DNA of 64,000 bases from Halogranum amylolyticum (GTDB lineage: Archaea > Halobacteriota > Halobacteria > Halobacteriales > Haloferacaceae): positions 1-64,000 of the forward strand of contig NZ_FODV01000021.1 of assembly GCF_900110465.1 (NCBI RefSeq), written 5' to 3'. The translations under genes were made by a program, and so were the position numbers. Below are positions 23,731 to 31,801 of this stretch, piece by piece (position 1 is the first letter of the stretch; the number at the start of each line of letters is the position of its first letter). The notes beneath the pieces were generated by a model, which was given only the letters and a program-made list of their open reading frames with translations, was not told the DNA's origin and did not search any database.

Positions 23731-24090
23731 ATGGCTCAGAACTCGCCGTCACACCAACCCGACACAGCCGAGGCGTGCTGTACGGCGGAACACACGCTGA
23801 CCGAATCGGAACTCGCCGCAGACGTACAGGTGCTGTCTGCGATGGGGAACGACACGCGCTACGAGGCGCTCAGACTCATCGCCGAAGCAGACGGAGACGT
23901 GTGTGTCTGTGAACTCGAACCCGCACTCGGAGTGAGCCAGAGCGCTGTCAGTCAGGCACTCTCTCGGTTGTACACCGCTGGACTCGTCACGCGGCGGAAG
24001 GAGGGTCGGTGGCGATACTACGCGGCAACCGCGGAAGCAGAGCGCATTCTCGACGCACTCGGCGAGATTCGGAGGCAGACCGATGAGTGA
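23731..24090 (+). CDS. arsR2: ArsR-family metalloregulator, second copy
   Basis: A 119-residue ArsR paralogue with the metal site DVCVCELE (Cys58, Cys60), recognition helix SQSAVSQALSRLYTAGLV and wing TRRKEGRWRYY. An extra Cys pair (residues 16-17) lies in the disordered N-terminus and could add metal ligands. The stop overlaps the arsM start by 8 bases, so the two are coupled. This arsR2-arsM pair is known from the Halobacterium pNRC100 arsenic genes. Confidence 0.93.
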   Translation: MAQNSPSHQPDTAEACCTAEHTLTESELAADVQVLSAMGNDTRYEALRLIAEADGDVCVCELEPALGVSQSAVSQALSRLYTAGLVTRRKEGRWRYYAATAEAERILDALGEIRRQTDE

Positions 24091-24904
24091 ACACGACCAA
24101 TCCTCGGACTCGAAGACGGACGGACTCTCACCCGACGAACAGCGTCGTGCGGTTCGCCAGCGGTATGCCCGAATCGCCACCGACGACTCGAGCTGCTGTG
24201 AGAGTTCAGACAGTTCGACTACTGACCGCGAGGAGTTGAACAGGAAACTCGGCTACTCTGAAGAGGACGAATCCGGCGTTGCAGCGGGCGCGAATCTTGG
24301 ACTCGGCTGTGGCAACCCGAACGCGATCGCTGCCTTGGAGGCTGGTGAAACAGTACTCGACCTCGGGTCGGGGGCGGGATTCGATTGCTTCCTCGCAGCG
24401 CAGGAAGTTGGAGACTCAGGGCGTGTCGTCGGCGTCGATATGACGCCAGAGATGATCGTGAAAGCCCGCGAGAACGTAGCGAAGAACGACGCGACGAACG
24501 TGGAGTTCCGCCTCGGCGAGATCGAACACCTCCCTGTCGCCGACAGGACGGTCGACGTCATCATCTCGAACTGTGTGGTGAATCTCTCTCCGGACAAACA
24601 GCAGGTGTTCCACGAAGCGAATCGGGTGCTTCGGCCCGGAGGCCGACTCGCCATCTCCGACGTCGTGTTGACTGCACAACTCCCGAGCGATGTACACGCC
24701 GACCCCGACTCGGTCGCGTCCTGTGTCGCCGGTGCGTCTCCGGTTCCGGAGATCGAGACGATGCTGTCGAACGCCGGGTTCGAGCAGATCCGAATCGAGC
24801 CGAAAGCCGAGAGTGAGGAATTTATTCGAGAGTGGGATGACGAACGTGACGTCAGTGACTACGTCGTCTCCGCGACAATCGAGGCGAAAAAGGCCTTACA
24901 GTAA
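24083..24904 (+). CDS. arsM: ArsM arsenite S-adenosylmethionine methyltransferase
   Basis: A 273-residue enzyme methylating As(III) to volatile methylarsines. The SAM loop VLDLGSGAGFDCFLA is at about residues 91-105. The As(III)-binding Cys set is visible: CC at 38-39, Cys76 in LGLGCGNPNA, Cys164 in IISNCVVNLSP and Cys214 in VASCVAG. These correspond to the conserved cysteines of characterised ArsM proteins. It is the last gene of the island, ending 22 bp before a duplicated tRNA tail. With no efflux permease in view, methylation may be the main detoxification route. Confidence 0.94.
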   Translation: MSEHDQSSDSKTDGLSPDEQRRAVRQRYARIATDDSSCCESSDSSTTDREELNRKLGYSEEDESGVAAGANLGLGCGNPNAIAALEAGETVLDLGSGAGFDCFLAAQEVGDSGRVVGVDMTPEMIVKARENVAKNDATNVEFRLGEIEHLPVADRTVDVIISNCVVNLSPDKQQVFHEANRVLRPGGRLAISDVVLTAQLPSDVHADPDSVASCVAGASPVPEIETMLSNAGFEQIRIEPKAESEEFIREWDDERDVSDYVVSATIEAKKALQ

Positions 24905-24926
24905 TGACTGTAGCCTCGTGACCCAG

Positions 24927-24988
24927 ATGGGCCCTGTCGGATTCGAACCACGGTCACTCCGCTTTGCTTCGTTCCCTGCTTCGAACCG
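24927..24988 (-). repeat. Echo of the CAT-anticodon tRNA 3' tail
   Basis: Positions 24927-24950 repeat the last 23 bases of the tRNA at 25034 plus one flanking base (25033-25056), with 23/24 identity and the same orientation, 106 bp away. Next to it (24976-24988, minus strand) is CGGTTCGAAGCAG, a second T-loop-like block that also occurs after tRNA-Val. Confidence 0.75.
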
Positions 24989-25033
24989 ATAGAGCGTGAA
25001 ACTCACCGCTCGCTGTCGCTCGCGGATGAGTTA

Positions 25034-25108
25034 TGGGCCCTATCGGATTCGAACCAATGACCACTCGGTTATGAGCCGAGCGCTCTAACCAGACTGAGCT
25101 AAGGGCCC
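25034..25108 (-). tRNA. tRNA with CAT anticodon (elongator Met or Ile2)
   Basis: A 75-nt cloverleaf on the minus strand. The acceptor GGGCCCT pairs with AGGGCCC, the T loop is TTCGAAT and the anticodon loop is CTCATAA. CAT can be elongator Met or, if the wobble C is agmatidinylated, Ile2 reading ATA. The sequence alone does not settle this for me. The discriminator is A. Confidence 0.93.
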
Positions 25109-25211
25109 TCGTACGGTGCTATCCTCGGATACCCCTTTAGCGTTGCTTTGTCCTGTCACTCCGACGCCGACGGACAGCACTCACACTACTCACGGAAGCG
25201 AGTCACGAGAA

Positions 25212-25284
25212 CGCCGTCGCCAGGACTCGAACCTGGGACCACCTCGTTAACAGCGAGGTGCTCTACCATCTGAGCTACGACGGC
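25212..25284 (-). tRNA. tRNA-Asn (anticodon GTT), copy 1
   Basis: A 73-nt cloverleaf on the minus strand. The acceptor GCCGTCG pairs with CGACGGC, the anticodon loop CTGTTAA gives GTT, and the discriminator is G. It differs from copy 2 by one T-stem base pair change (AGG/CCT-type versus GGG). Upstream sequence (TTTGAAAG.GGTTTCG-like) resembles that of copy 2. Confidence 0.96.
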
Positions 25285-25497
25285 TTACTGTAGTCTCCTC
25301 TATCCAGGAGAGTTTGAAAGCGGTTTCGTTTCGGTCGGTCGGCTGACTGGTGATAGCACGTGACATCGACATCTCTGGTATCGGGTCTCGACGACCGGTC
25401 AAAGGATACGGGCTGTCGGCGCCGATCGATAGACGAAGACGGTCATCGAAAGTCTCAGTACGCCGCTTTCGGATGTGAGCCACGAGAGAGAGAGGGA

Positions 25498-25570
25498 CGC
25501 CGTCGCCAGGGCTCGAACCTGGGACCACCTCGTTAACAGCGAGGTGCTCTACCATCTGAGCTACGACGGC
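25498..25570 (-). tRNA. tRNA-Asn (anticodon GTT), copy 2
   Basis: A second nearly identical tRNA-Asn gene 286 bp away on the same strand, with anticodon GTT. The pair lies directly upstream of the cca gene on the opposite strand. The two genes and their proximal promoters look like a local duplication. Confidence 0.96.
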
Positions 25571-25694
25571 TCGTTGCATCTCTACGTATTCGAGGTTATT
25601 TGAAAGTGTTTTCGCTTTCAGTCGCCGTCTGTCGGTCTCACTCGGCGCAGGCGACACCGACATCCTTTCGCCGCCGCCCGGGAAAGACCGGGAC

Positions 25695-27095
25695 ATGACC
25701 ACCGAGGACGCCGCGGAGCTCGCGACCGTCGTCGCCCGCGTCCGCGAACGCATCGACCCCGATCCCGCGGAGCGCGAGCGTCTCGCGGCGGCGGCCGCCG
25801 CACTCTCAGAGCGCGTCCGGGAGGCGCTCGCGGACCGCCCCGTGACGGCCGACGTCGTGCAGGTCGGAAGCACCGCCCGCGGGACGTGGCTCGCGGGCGA
25901 CCGCGACATCGACCTCTTCGTCCGTTTCCCACCGGAACTCTCCCGCGCGGAGCTGGAGCGGTTCGGTCTCGCCGTCGGCCGGGAGGTGCTCCCGGACGGC
26001 CACGAGGAGTTCGCCGAACACCCCTACGTCAAAGGCGAGTTCGAGGGGTTCGACGTCGACCTCGTCCCCTGCTACGACGTCCCCGCCGCGACCGACATCC
26101 GCTCTGCGGTCGACCGGACGCCGTTCCACAACGCCTACCTCCTCGACCGACTCGACGACGACCTCGCCGCCGACGTCCGCGTGTTCAAACGGTTCCTGAA
26201 GGGGATCGGCGCCTACGGCAGCGACCTCCGGACCAAGGGGTTCTCGGGCTACCTCGCGGAACTGCTCGTCCTCGAGTATGGCGGCTTCGAACCGCTCGTC
26301 GCGGCCGCCGCCGACTGGCATCCCCCAGTCGAACGCGACCCCGAAGATCACGGCCGTCGATCGTTCTCCGACCCGCTCGTCGTCGTCGACCCGACCGACC
26401 CCGAGCGCAACGTCGCCGCCGTGCTCTCCGCGGAGAACGTCGCACGACTCCAACACTACGCCCGCGAGTTGCTCGCCGACCCTCGTGAGGAGTTGTTCTT
26501 TCCCTCCGAACGCCCCCCGATGACGGCCGAGGAACTCCGGGCACAACTCGACCGTCGTGGGACCACCCCCGTCGCCGTCGCCTTCGACGCGCCGGCCGTC
26601 GTCGAAGATCAACTCTACCCGCAGTTGGAGAAGTCGCTCGAGGGCGTCGTCTCCGAACTCGACCGTCGAGAGTTCGAGCCGCTACGAGCGACGGCGTTCG
26701 CCAGCGAGACCGGAGACGACGCCGACGACGGGGCACCGTTCGACCGCGCGGTGCTCTTCGTCGAACTCGGTGTCGACGCGCTCCCGACGATACAGCGACA
26801 CGACGGCCCGCCCGTCCACGTCCGACAGCATGCGACGGGATTCTACGAGAAGTACGCCGACGCCGACGTCTACGGCCCGTTCCTCGACGGCAGTCGCTAC
26901 GTCGTCGAACGCGAACGCGAGTTCACCACGCCGCGAGCGTTCCTCGAGAGCGACGCGCTGTTCGACGTCGCGCTCGGCGCACAGATCGAAGGACAGTTAG
27001 AGGAGTCGTACACCGTACTTGTCGACGGAGACGTCGTCGCGCTCGCCGAGGAGTTCGCTTCGGAGCTTCGGGCCTACTTCGAGCCGAGACCGTGA
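25695..27095 (+). CDS. cca: CCA tRNA nucleotidyltransferase (archaeal class I)
   Basis: A 466-residue enzyme that adds and repairs the 3' CCA of tRNA. The nucleotidyltransferase motif GSTARGTWLAGDRDIDLFV supplies the metal-binding pair Asp71 and Asp73, with the third acid Asp122 in FDVDLVPCYD. The central domain contains FKRFLKGIGAYGSDLRTKG (seen as GAYGSDLRTKGFSG) and the C-terminal tail domain follows. Length fits archaeal members. None of the tRNA genes in the window encodes CCA, so the enzyme is required. Its 3' end overlaps the convergent deacetylase gene by 22 bp. Confidence 0.96.
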   Translation: MTTEDAAELATVVARVRERIDPDPAERERLAAAAAALSERVREALADRPVTADVVQVGSTARGTWLAGDRDIDLFVRFPPELSRAELERFGLAVGREVLPDGHEEFAEHPYVKGEFEGFDVDLVPCYDVPAATDIRSAVDRTPFHNAYLLDRLDDDLAADVRVFKRFLKGIGAYGSDLRTKGFSGYLAELLVLEYGGFEPLVAAAADWHPPVERDPEDHGRRSFSDPLVVVDPTDPERNVAAVLSAENVARLQHYARELLADPREELFFPSERPPMTAEELRAQLDRRGTTPVAVAFDAPAVVEDQLYPQLEKSLEGVVSELDRREFEPLRATAFASETGDDADDGAPFDRAVLFVELGVDALPTIQRHDGPPVHVRQHATGFYEKYADADVYGPFLDGSRYVVEREREFTTPRAFLESDALFDVALGAQIEGQLEESYTVLVDGDVVALAEEFASELRAYFEPRP

Positions 27096-28087
27096 GTCGA
27101 CCGGAGCTCCGCGATCAGTTCCTCCGTGTTCTCGTCCGGCGAGTCGTCGGGATCCATCGGTTCGCGACCGTCGAACGTCTCGTGGACCGTCGCGACGCCT
27201 TCAGAGAGCGTGTCGAGTCCGTAGCCGCCCTCGAGCACGAAACACAGTGCGGCGTCGACCTCGTCGGCGAGACGGCGAACGCGATCGGTCATCAGTGCGT
27301 AGCCCTCCGTCGAGACGCGCATCCGGGAGATGGGGTCGTGTCGGTGGGCGTCGAACCCGGCCGAGACGACGAGCAGATCGGGGTCGAACCGGTCGAGTGC
27401 GGGCGCGAGCAGGTCGTCGATGGTGAAGAGGTAGTCCGCGTCGCCCTTCCCGGCCGGAAGCGGCACGTTCAGCGTCGTCCCCTCGCCGTCGCCGTCGCCG
27501 ATCTCGTCGGCCTCGCCCGTCCCGGGGTAGAGGCCGTCCTCGTGGATCGAGGCGTAGAAGACGTCGCTGCGGTCGTAGAAGATGTCCTGTGTCCCGTTGC
27601 CGTGGTGGACGTCCCAGTCGAAGATAGCGACGCGCTCGGCCAGGTCGTCGTCGAGGACGTCCTGTGCGGCGACGGCGGCGTTGTTGACGAAACAGAAGCC
27701 CATGGCGTCGTCGCCGACGGCGTGGTGTCCCGGCGGCCGACCGAGTGCGAAGGGGGTCTGTCGCCCCGCGTTCCCGTCGAGCGCCTCGCGTGCCGCCCAC
27801 TGTGAGAGTCCCGCGCTCTGGAGTGCGGCGTCCCACGTCTCGTCGCTGGCGACGGTGTCGGGGTCCCAGTTGCCGCCACCGCTCTCGCAGAACTGCTTGA
27901 CCTCCTCGACGTAGTCTGGGTCGTGGACGGCGGCTACAGCGTCCTCCGTGGCCGGGTCGGCGTCGACGTACTCGACGCCGTGTCGTTTCGCCAGCCCACG
28001 CTTGATCGCCCGCAGTCGGTCGGCCGTCTCCGGATGTCGGGCACCGGTGTCGTGTTCGAGACAGGTGTCGCTGTAGCCGAAGCGCAT
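27074..28087 (-). CDS. hdaI: Histone deacetylase-family amidohydrolase
   Basis: A 337-residue zinc-dependent deacetylase of the class II-like HDAC/acetoin-utilisation superfamily. Catalytic motifs are intact: GRPPGHHA (His121/122), FDWDVHHGNGTQD (Asp157, Asp159, His161/162), SAGFDAHRHDP and LEGGYGLD. It removes acetyl groups from lysines or polyamines. It overlaps the upstream histone gene by one base (TAATG-type junction), so the two are translated from one mRNA. The symbol follows the Haloferax homologue as I recall it. Confidence 0.92.
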   Translation of the reverse strand: MRFGYSDTCLEHDTGARHPETADRLRAIKRGLAKRHGVEYVDADPATEDAVAAVHDPDYVEEVKQFCESGGGNWDPDTVASDETWDAALQSAGLSQWAAREALDGNAGRQTPFALGRPPGHHAVGDDAMGFCFVNNAAVAAQDVLDDDLAERVAIFDWDVHHGNGTQDIFYDRSDVFYASIHEDGLYPGTGEADEIGDGDGEGTTLNVPLPAGKGDADYLFTIDDLLAPALDRFDPDLLVVSAGFDAHRHDPISRMRVSTEGYALMTDRVRRLADEVDAALCFVLEGGYGLDTLSEGVATVHETFDGREPMDPDDSPDENTEELIAELRSTHGLGSK

Positions 28088-28518
28088 TATTCGAAGAGGG
28101 AGAAGTACGTCTGGATGTCTTCGGCCTGGATGGTTCTCCGGTCGGCGTGGTGGGCGAGTTTGGCGGCCGCGCTGGCGACGTTGTCGGCGTAGTCTTCGAG
28201 GATATCCGCCAGCGCGATGCGCGCACTCATCGACACGCGGTATCGGTCGTCGATCTCGAGGCGGGCGATCCGGTCGACCGGCGCGATGGGGAGTTCGAGG
28301 TCCGCGCGCTCGACGACCTGTTCGACGCCGAAGTCCTCGGCCATCAGCGTCTTTCGACCGTCGTCGGTCGCGTGTACCGCGGCGTCCTTCGCGAGGACCG
28401 CGCCGTGTTGCTGAATGCGACGCGCGAGCTCCTCGGCAGCGTCCGCACTCACCCGGAGATTGCCGGCGTTGCGCCGGATGATAGTGTCCACCGGGGCGAA
28501 CGGCAGCTCAACACTCAT
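28087..28518 (-). CDS. hstA: Archaeal doublet histone
   Basis: A 143-residue protein with two fused histone folds (about residues 1-68 and 72-143). Each starts with an LPxAPVDxI segment (ELPFAPVDTIIRRNAG and ELPIAPVDRIARLE) and ends with a TxxAEDF/I motif (LMAEDFGVEQ and QAEDIQTYF). The fused doublet is the normal haloarchaeal form and makes an H3-H4-like dimer in one chain. A minus-strand TATA-like GGATTATACA at 28541-28550 lies about 28 bp before ATG 28518, indicating a leaderless transcript that continues into the deacetylase gene. Confidence 0.96.
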   Translation of the reverse strand: MSVELPFAPVDTIIRRNAGNLRVSADAAEELARRIQQHGAVLAKDAAVHATDDGRKTLMAEDFGVEQVVERADLELPIAPVDRIARLEIDDRYRVSMSARIALADILEDYADNVASAAAKLAHHADRRTIQAEDIQTYFSLFE

Positions 28519-28638
28519 ACCCACATACCGGTCCGTGCGCTGTATAATCCTTTCCGTTAAGGCCCTTTCCGCAGTCGAGACGCGGGCTGCTCAGCCCTCG
28601 CCGCGTCGTTGGGCAGTCGAACGCGGGACGGGGCCGAC

Positions 28639-30108
28639 TCAGAACACGTCGTCGGCGTCGATGGTACCGTCGCGAAGCGTCCCGCGGACGGTGATCTCCT
28701 CGCCGAGTCGAAGCCGCGCGTCCGTGCGGACGCTTCGCGTCTTCGTCCCGTTGTCGAGGACGACCGGACTCCCCGCCTGGACGACCGTCCCGGTGAACTC
28801 GACGGTCTCGCCGTTCGCGTCGTCGGCCTTCGTCGCGACCGCCGCGGCCGTGCCGGAGCCGCTCGTGCTCGCGCTCTCGGCGGTCGTCGTCTCGGCGTCA
28901 TCGCCCGGCTCGGACGCGTCGTCGGACTCGCCGAAGGCGTCGAGCCCCTGTTCGCTCCTCCCGGTTGCGGCGGTCGAGTCGCTTCCACCGTCGCCGACGC
29001 TGTCGCGCGTGACGCTCACCGTCGAGCGCCAGCCCGCAGAGGCCTCGAGGTCGTCCTGCCAGCCGTCTTTGATCTCGACGTCCGTGAAGACGACGTGGTC
29101 CGCGAGGTCGACGTCGGTGTCGGCCTTCTCGCCCCAGAGGGCGACGCGGATCTCGCCCGTCTCGTCTTTGACGCGGACGTTCCGCACCTGTCCCTGCGAA
29201 CCGTCGTCGCGGTCGAACGTGCGCTTGGGGTCGGTCTCGATGACGCCGCCGGCGATGTCGACCGTCTGTCCGATCTCCAGCGAGCCGATGTCGGCGGTGT
29301 CGGGGACGTACTGGACCTCCTCCTCGAGTTCCTCGACTGCGCCGCGCGAGCCGACGTGGAGTTCGAGCGATCCGTCCCGTTCGCGGACGTAGCCGTCGAC
29401 GACCTCGACCGTCTGGTCGGCGTCGAGTTCGTCGGCGCGGTCTGCCTGCTCGTCCCAGAGCGTCACCCGCACGCGACCCGTCTCGTCACCGACCGTCAGG
29501 TTGGCGACGCGGCCCTCCGAACCGTCGTCGCGGTCGAACGTCCGAATCTCGGAGGTGTCGAGTATTTTCCCCTTGAGGTTCACGTCCGAGAGGCCGAGCG
29601 AGAGGTCCTCGACCTGGTAGCTGTCGAGCAGCTGGACGTCGACCTCCTCGTCGGGAGCGGGTTCGGCCTTGTCGACGCTGACCTCGACGCCGTTGAACCC
29701 GTCTTTCGGGCGACCGGCGACACGGAGCAGTTCACCCACTTCGAGGCTGTCGACGACGTCCGCCGCCATCTCGTCCCAGAAGGAGACGCGGAGTCGCCCG
29801 GTCTCGTCGGCGACCTCGACGTTGACGACGCGGCCGTCCTCGTCCTCGCCGTCGCGCTCGAAAGTTCGCAGTTCGCCGATGCTGACGACCTTCGCGAGGA
29901 ACTTCACCTCGTCCATGCCCGGTTCGACGTCGGCGATCCCGCTCACCTCCCCACCCTGGTCTGTCAGCTCGTGGGCGATGAGCATCGCCGCCGTCTCGTC
30001 GTCCGCGAGCCCCCCCATCTGTTCGACTTTCTCCTCGACTGCCGCCTCGAACTCCTCGAAAGAAACCTCTGTTTCGAGGCCCTCGTAGACGTCCTCTATC
30101 GCGCCCAT
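28639..30108 (-). CDS. rpa2: Replication protein A-like single-stranded DNA-binding protein
   Basis: A 489-residue RPA with an N-terminal helical region (about residues 1-55) and three tandem OB folds of about 95 residues. Each OB fold carries a near-identical core: RTFERDGED...VVNVEVADETGRLRVSFWDE, RTFDRDDGSEGRVANLTVG and RTFDRDDGSQGQVRNVRVKD. A fourth short OB-like segment is at the C-terminus (VEFTGTVVQAGSPVVLDNG), after a Ser/Thr/Asp-rich linker of about 60 residues. It binds ssDNA in replication and repair. The repeated cores suggest internal domain duplication. It lies 120 bp upstream of the histone gene on the same strand. Confidence 0.92.
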   Translation of the reverse strand: MGAIEDVYEGLETEVSFEEFEAAVEEKVEQMGGLADDETAAMLIAHELTDQGGEVSGIADVEPGMDEVKFLAKVVSIGELRTFERDGEDEDGRVVNVEVADETGRLRVSFWDEMAADVVDSLEVGELLRVAGRPKDGFNGVEVSVDKAEPAPDEEVDVQLLDSYQVEDLSLGLSDVNLKGKILDTSEIRTFDRDDGSEGRVANLTVGDETGRVRVTLWDEQADRADELDADQTVEVVDGYVRERDGSLELHVGSRGAVEELEEEVQYVPDTADIGSLEIGQTVDIAGGVIETDPKRTFDRDDGSQGQVRNVRVKDETGEIRVALWGEKADTDVDLADHVVFTDVEIKDGWQDDLEASAGWRSTVSVTRDSVGDGGSDSTAATGRSEQGLDAFGESDDASEPGDDAETTTAESASTSGSGTAAAVATKADDANGETVEFTGTVVQAGSPVVLDNGTKTRSVRTDARLRLGEEITVRGTLRDGTIDADDVF

Positions 30109-30310
30109 AATCGTGTAGCCAAGCAAGGTGAGCGCGCGCTTAAGCGTTGTCCTTGTCGAGACGACTCGACGCTGTCTGGCGGTTTTTCCTGCCGCCGACG
30201 CGGATTGTCCGGTGTCGCGACCATGCCGCGTCTGGCCGCGAACTCGGTCAAAAAGGTTCGGGTGGTCGCCCCCACCGAGAGCGAGCCGACTGCCGATCGC
30301 TCCCGATCGG

Positions 30311-30889
30311 CTACCGGTCGGCCGTGGCGACGGTCGTCCGCTCGCCCATGCTCTCGTGGACGACGCTGACCGTCGCCGGCAGTTCGCCTTCGAAACTGAC
30401 CGTCGCTTCGTAGCTGCGCTGGACGAGCGCCTGCGTGCAGACGTCGCCACCCTGTTCTTCCGTGGTGACGACGACCGTCAGCGTGTCCCCGTCCATCGTG
30501 ACGTCGCCGAGGACGGGCTGGTGACAGCCGTTCGGCCCCTGGATACAGCCGGTGACGACGACGTCGGGCGACTCGAAGGCGACGCTCGCCGTCCCCGTCT
30601 CCGAACAGTCGCCGGTGGCTTCGAGCGTACTCGACGCTATCGACTCGGCGTCCGCTGTCGACGTGGGGGTGTCGGTAGGTTCGTCGGTCGAGGACCCGTC
30701 GGTCGTGGGTTCGGACGTCGTCTGCTCGCCCGTCGTCGTCCCGTCCGCCGGTGTGTCGGTCGGTTCGTCCGTCTCGGTGCCCGTGTTCGTACCGTCACCG
30801 CCCGGTGCGTCCTCGTTCGCGAGACAGCCGGCAATCGACCCGACGCCCAGCGTCGCCGTCGCGGTTCGCAGGAACGTTCGACGTTTCAT
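30311..30889 (-). CDS. Tat-exported lipoprotein
   Basis: A 192-residue protein. The N-terminus has a twin-arginine motif MKRRTFLRT, a hydrophobic stretch and a lipobox IAGC with Cys at about residue 22, typical of haloarchaeal Tat lipoproteins. A Thr/Glu/Asp-rich stalk of about 60 residues follows. The globular C-terminus has four Cys (CSETG, GCIQGPNGC, VCTQA) that could form two disulfides. The function is unknown. It lies upstream of the RPA gene but 200 bp away. Confidence 0.85.
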   Translation of the reverse strand: MKRRTFLRTATATLGVGSIAGCLANEDAPGGDGTNTGTETDEPTDTPADGTTTGEQTTSEPTTDGSSTDEPTDTPTSTADAESIASSTLEATGDCSETGTASVAFESPDVVVTGCIQGPNGCHQPVLGDVTMDGDTLTVVVTTEEQGGDVCTQALVQRSYEATVSFEGELPATVSVVHESMGERTTVATADR

Positions 30890-31122
30890 ACTCTACCTTC
30901 GGTGAGTGATTTCAAAGACCTTCTGTAGAGTCAAAAAGCTCTTTGTGCCTCCGTTGACCCCTTCGCCGTCTCGTACTCGTTCCGTCGTTCGAGCACGCCG
31001 CTGTCGTGCGATTCTCTCCCGTGCGTACATGCTGCACACGGCAGCTATACCGGGGGTGTTAAGTAAGTGGGTCGAATTGGTAGAGTTGCAGACGCAGTGC
31101 GAGACTGCGCGAAAGCACACAT

Positions 31123-31195
31123 GTCCTGGTAGGGTAGTGGACTATCCTCTTGGCTTGCGGAGCCAGGGACCGGAGTTCAAATCTCCGTCAGGACG
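31123..31195 (+). tRNA. tRNA-Arg (anticodon GCG)
   Basis: A 73-nt cloverleaf. The acceptor GTCCTGG pairs with TCAGGAC, the T loop is TTCAAAT and the anticodon loop TTGCGGA gives GCG, reading CGC and CGU. The discriminator is G. A tail echo follows at 31249-31261. The 233-bp region upstream (30890-31122) contains no ORF that I trust. Confidence 0.93.
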
Positions 31196-31248
31196 TTCAT
31201 TTCATTCACGACCTGACTTGCCCCACGCTCGCGTCCGCTCGCGTGGGA

Positions 31249-31265
31249 CTCCGTCAGGACGCTCA
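31249..31265 (+). repeat. Echo of the tRNA-Arg 3' tail
   Basis: CTCCGTCAGGACG (31249-31261) exactly repeats the last 13 bases of tRNA-Arg (31183-31195), and the match continues to 16/17 through 31265. The offset is 66 bp. Between the copies lies a hairpin with arms CCCACGC and GCGTGGG (about 31222-31247). Confidence 0.6.
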
Positions 31266-31381
31266 CGTCGTCACCGGCGACGCCGGTTGCCGGAACGGGC
31301 ACAGAGTGAAGACGAGTACACTCGTCACTAGCCGGGTCGACCGGCAGTCGAGTCGACGACGTCGGTGGAGGGGCGAGCGGA

Positions 31382-31627
31382 TCAGTCCTCTCGGACGCGG
31401 GGACGAGAGACGTCTCGTTCGGGCGGACGGCGGGTGACGCTGGGTCGCGTCGACGGCGTCGGCTGCTTGGGGAGGCGGCCCGACAGGCGGAGACGCCGGC
31501 TACGCTTCGGGGCAGGCCGCTGTTTGCCGCGCCACGCCTGGTGGCAGGTCGGACAGTAGTAGCCGTGGTAACCGTTCGTGCTCAGATACGTTTCTCCGCA
31601 GTCGATGCAGGTCGGATGGAGGTTCAT
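31382..31627 (-). CDS. Small zinc-ribbon protein with basic tail
   Basis: An 81-residue protein starting MNLHPTCIDCGETY. Cys7/Cys10 and a CPTCHQAW knuckle near residues 25-28 form a zinc ribbon around a YHGYY aromatic cluster. The C-terminal 45 residues are rich in Arg and Pro and unusually basic for a haloarchaeal protein, which suggests nucleic-acid binding. ATG 31627 is chosen because upstream sequence in frame lacks coding character. It is divergent from the DUF309 gene. Confidence 0.6.
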   Translation of the reverse strand: MNLHPTCIDCGETYLSTNGYHGYYCPTCHQAWRGKQRPAPKRSRRLRLSGRLPKQPTPSTRPSVTRRPPERDVSRPRVRED

Positions 31628-31801
31628 CGACCGACACCCGGACGAGTCGTTCGAAGGGCGGTGCTTGCCATGTGTTATCACACAGGATACTGTCGGTCGC
31701 GCAGCGATATATGTATTCTCGTCGTGTGCGTCGAGTATCCCCGACCTAACCGCCGAGAACGCTTCACGAACCGTTTTAGGTCGCTGCCGAGAAAGGAGAG
31801 T

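Noticed and set aside
24927..25034. A complete integrative element between the two tRNA-tail copies
   Set aside because: Only about 83 bp lie between the copies, with no integrase or ORF, so it cannot be an intact mobile element.
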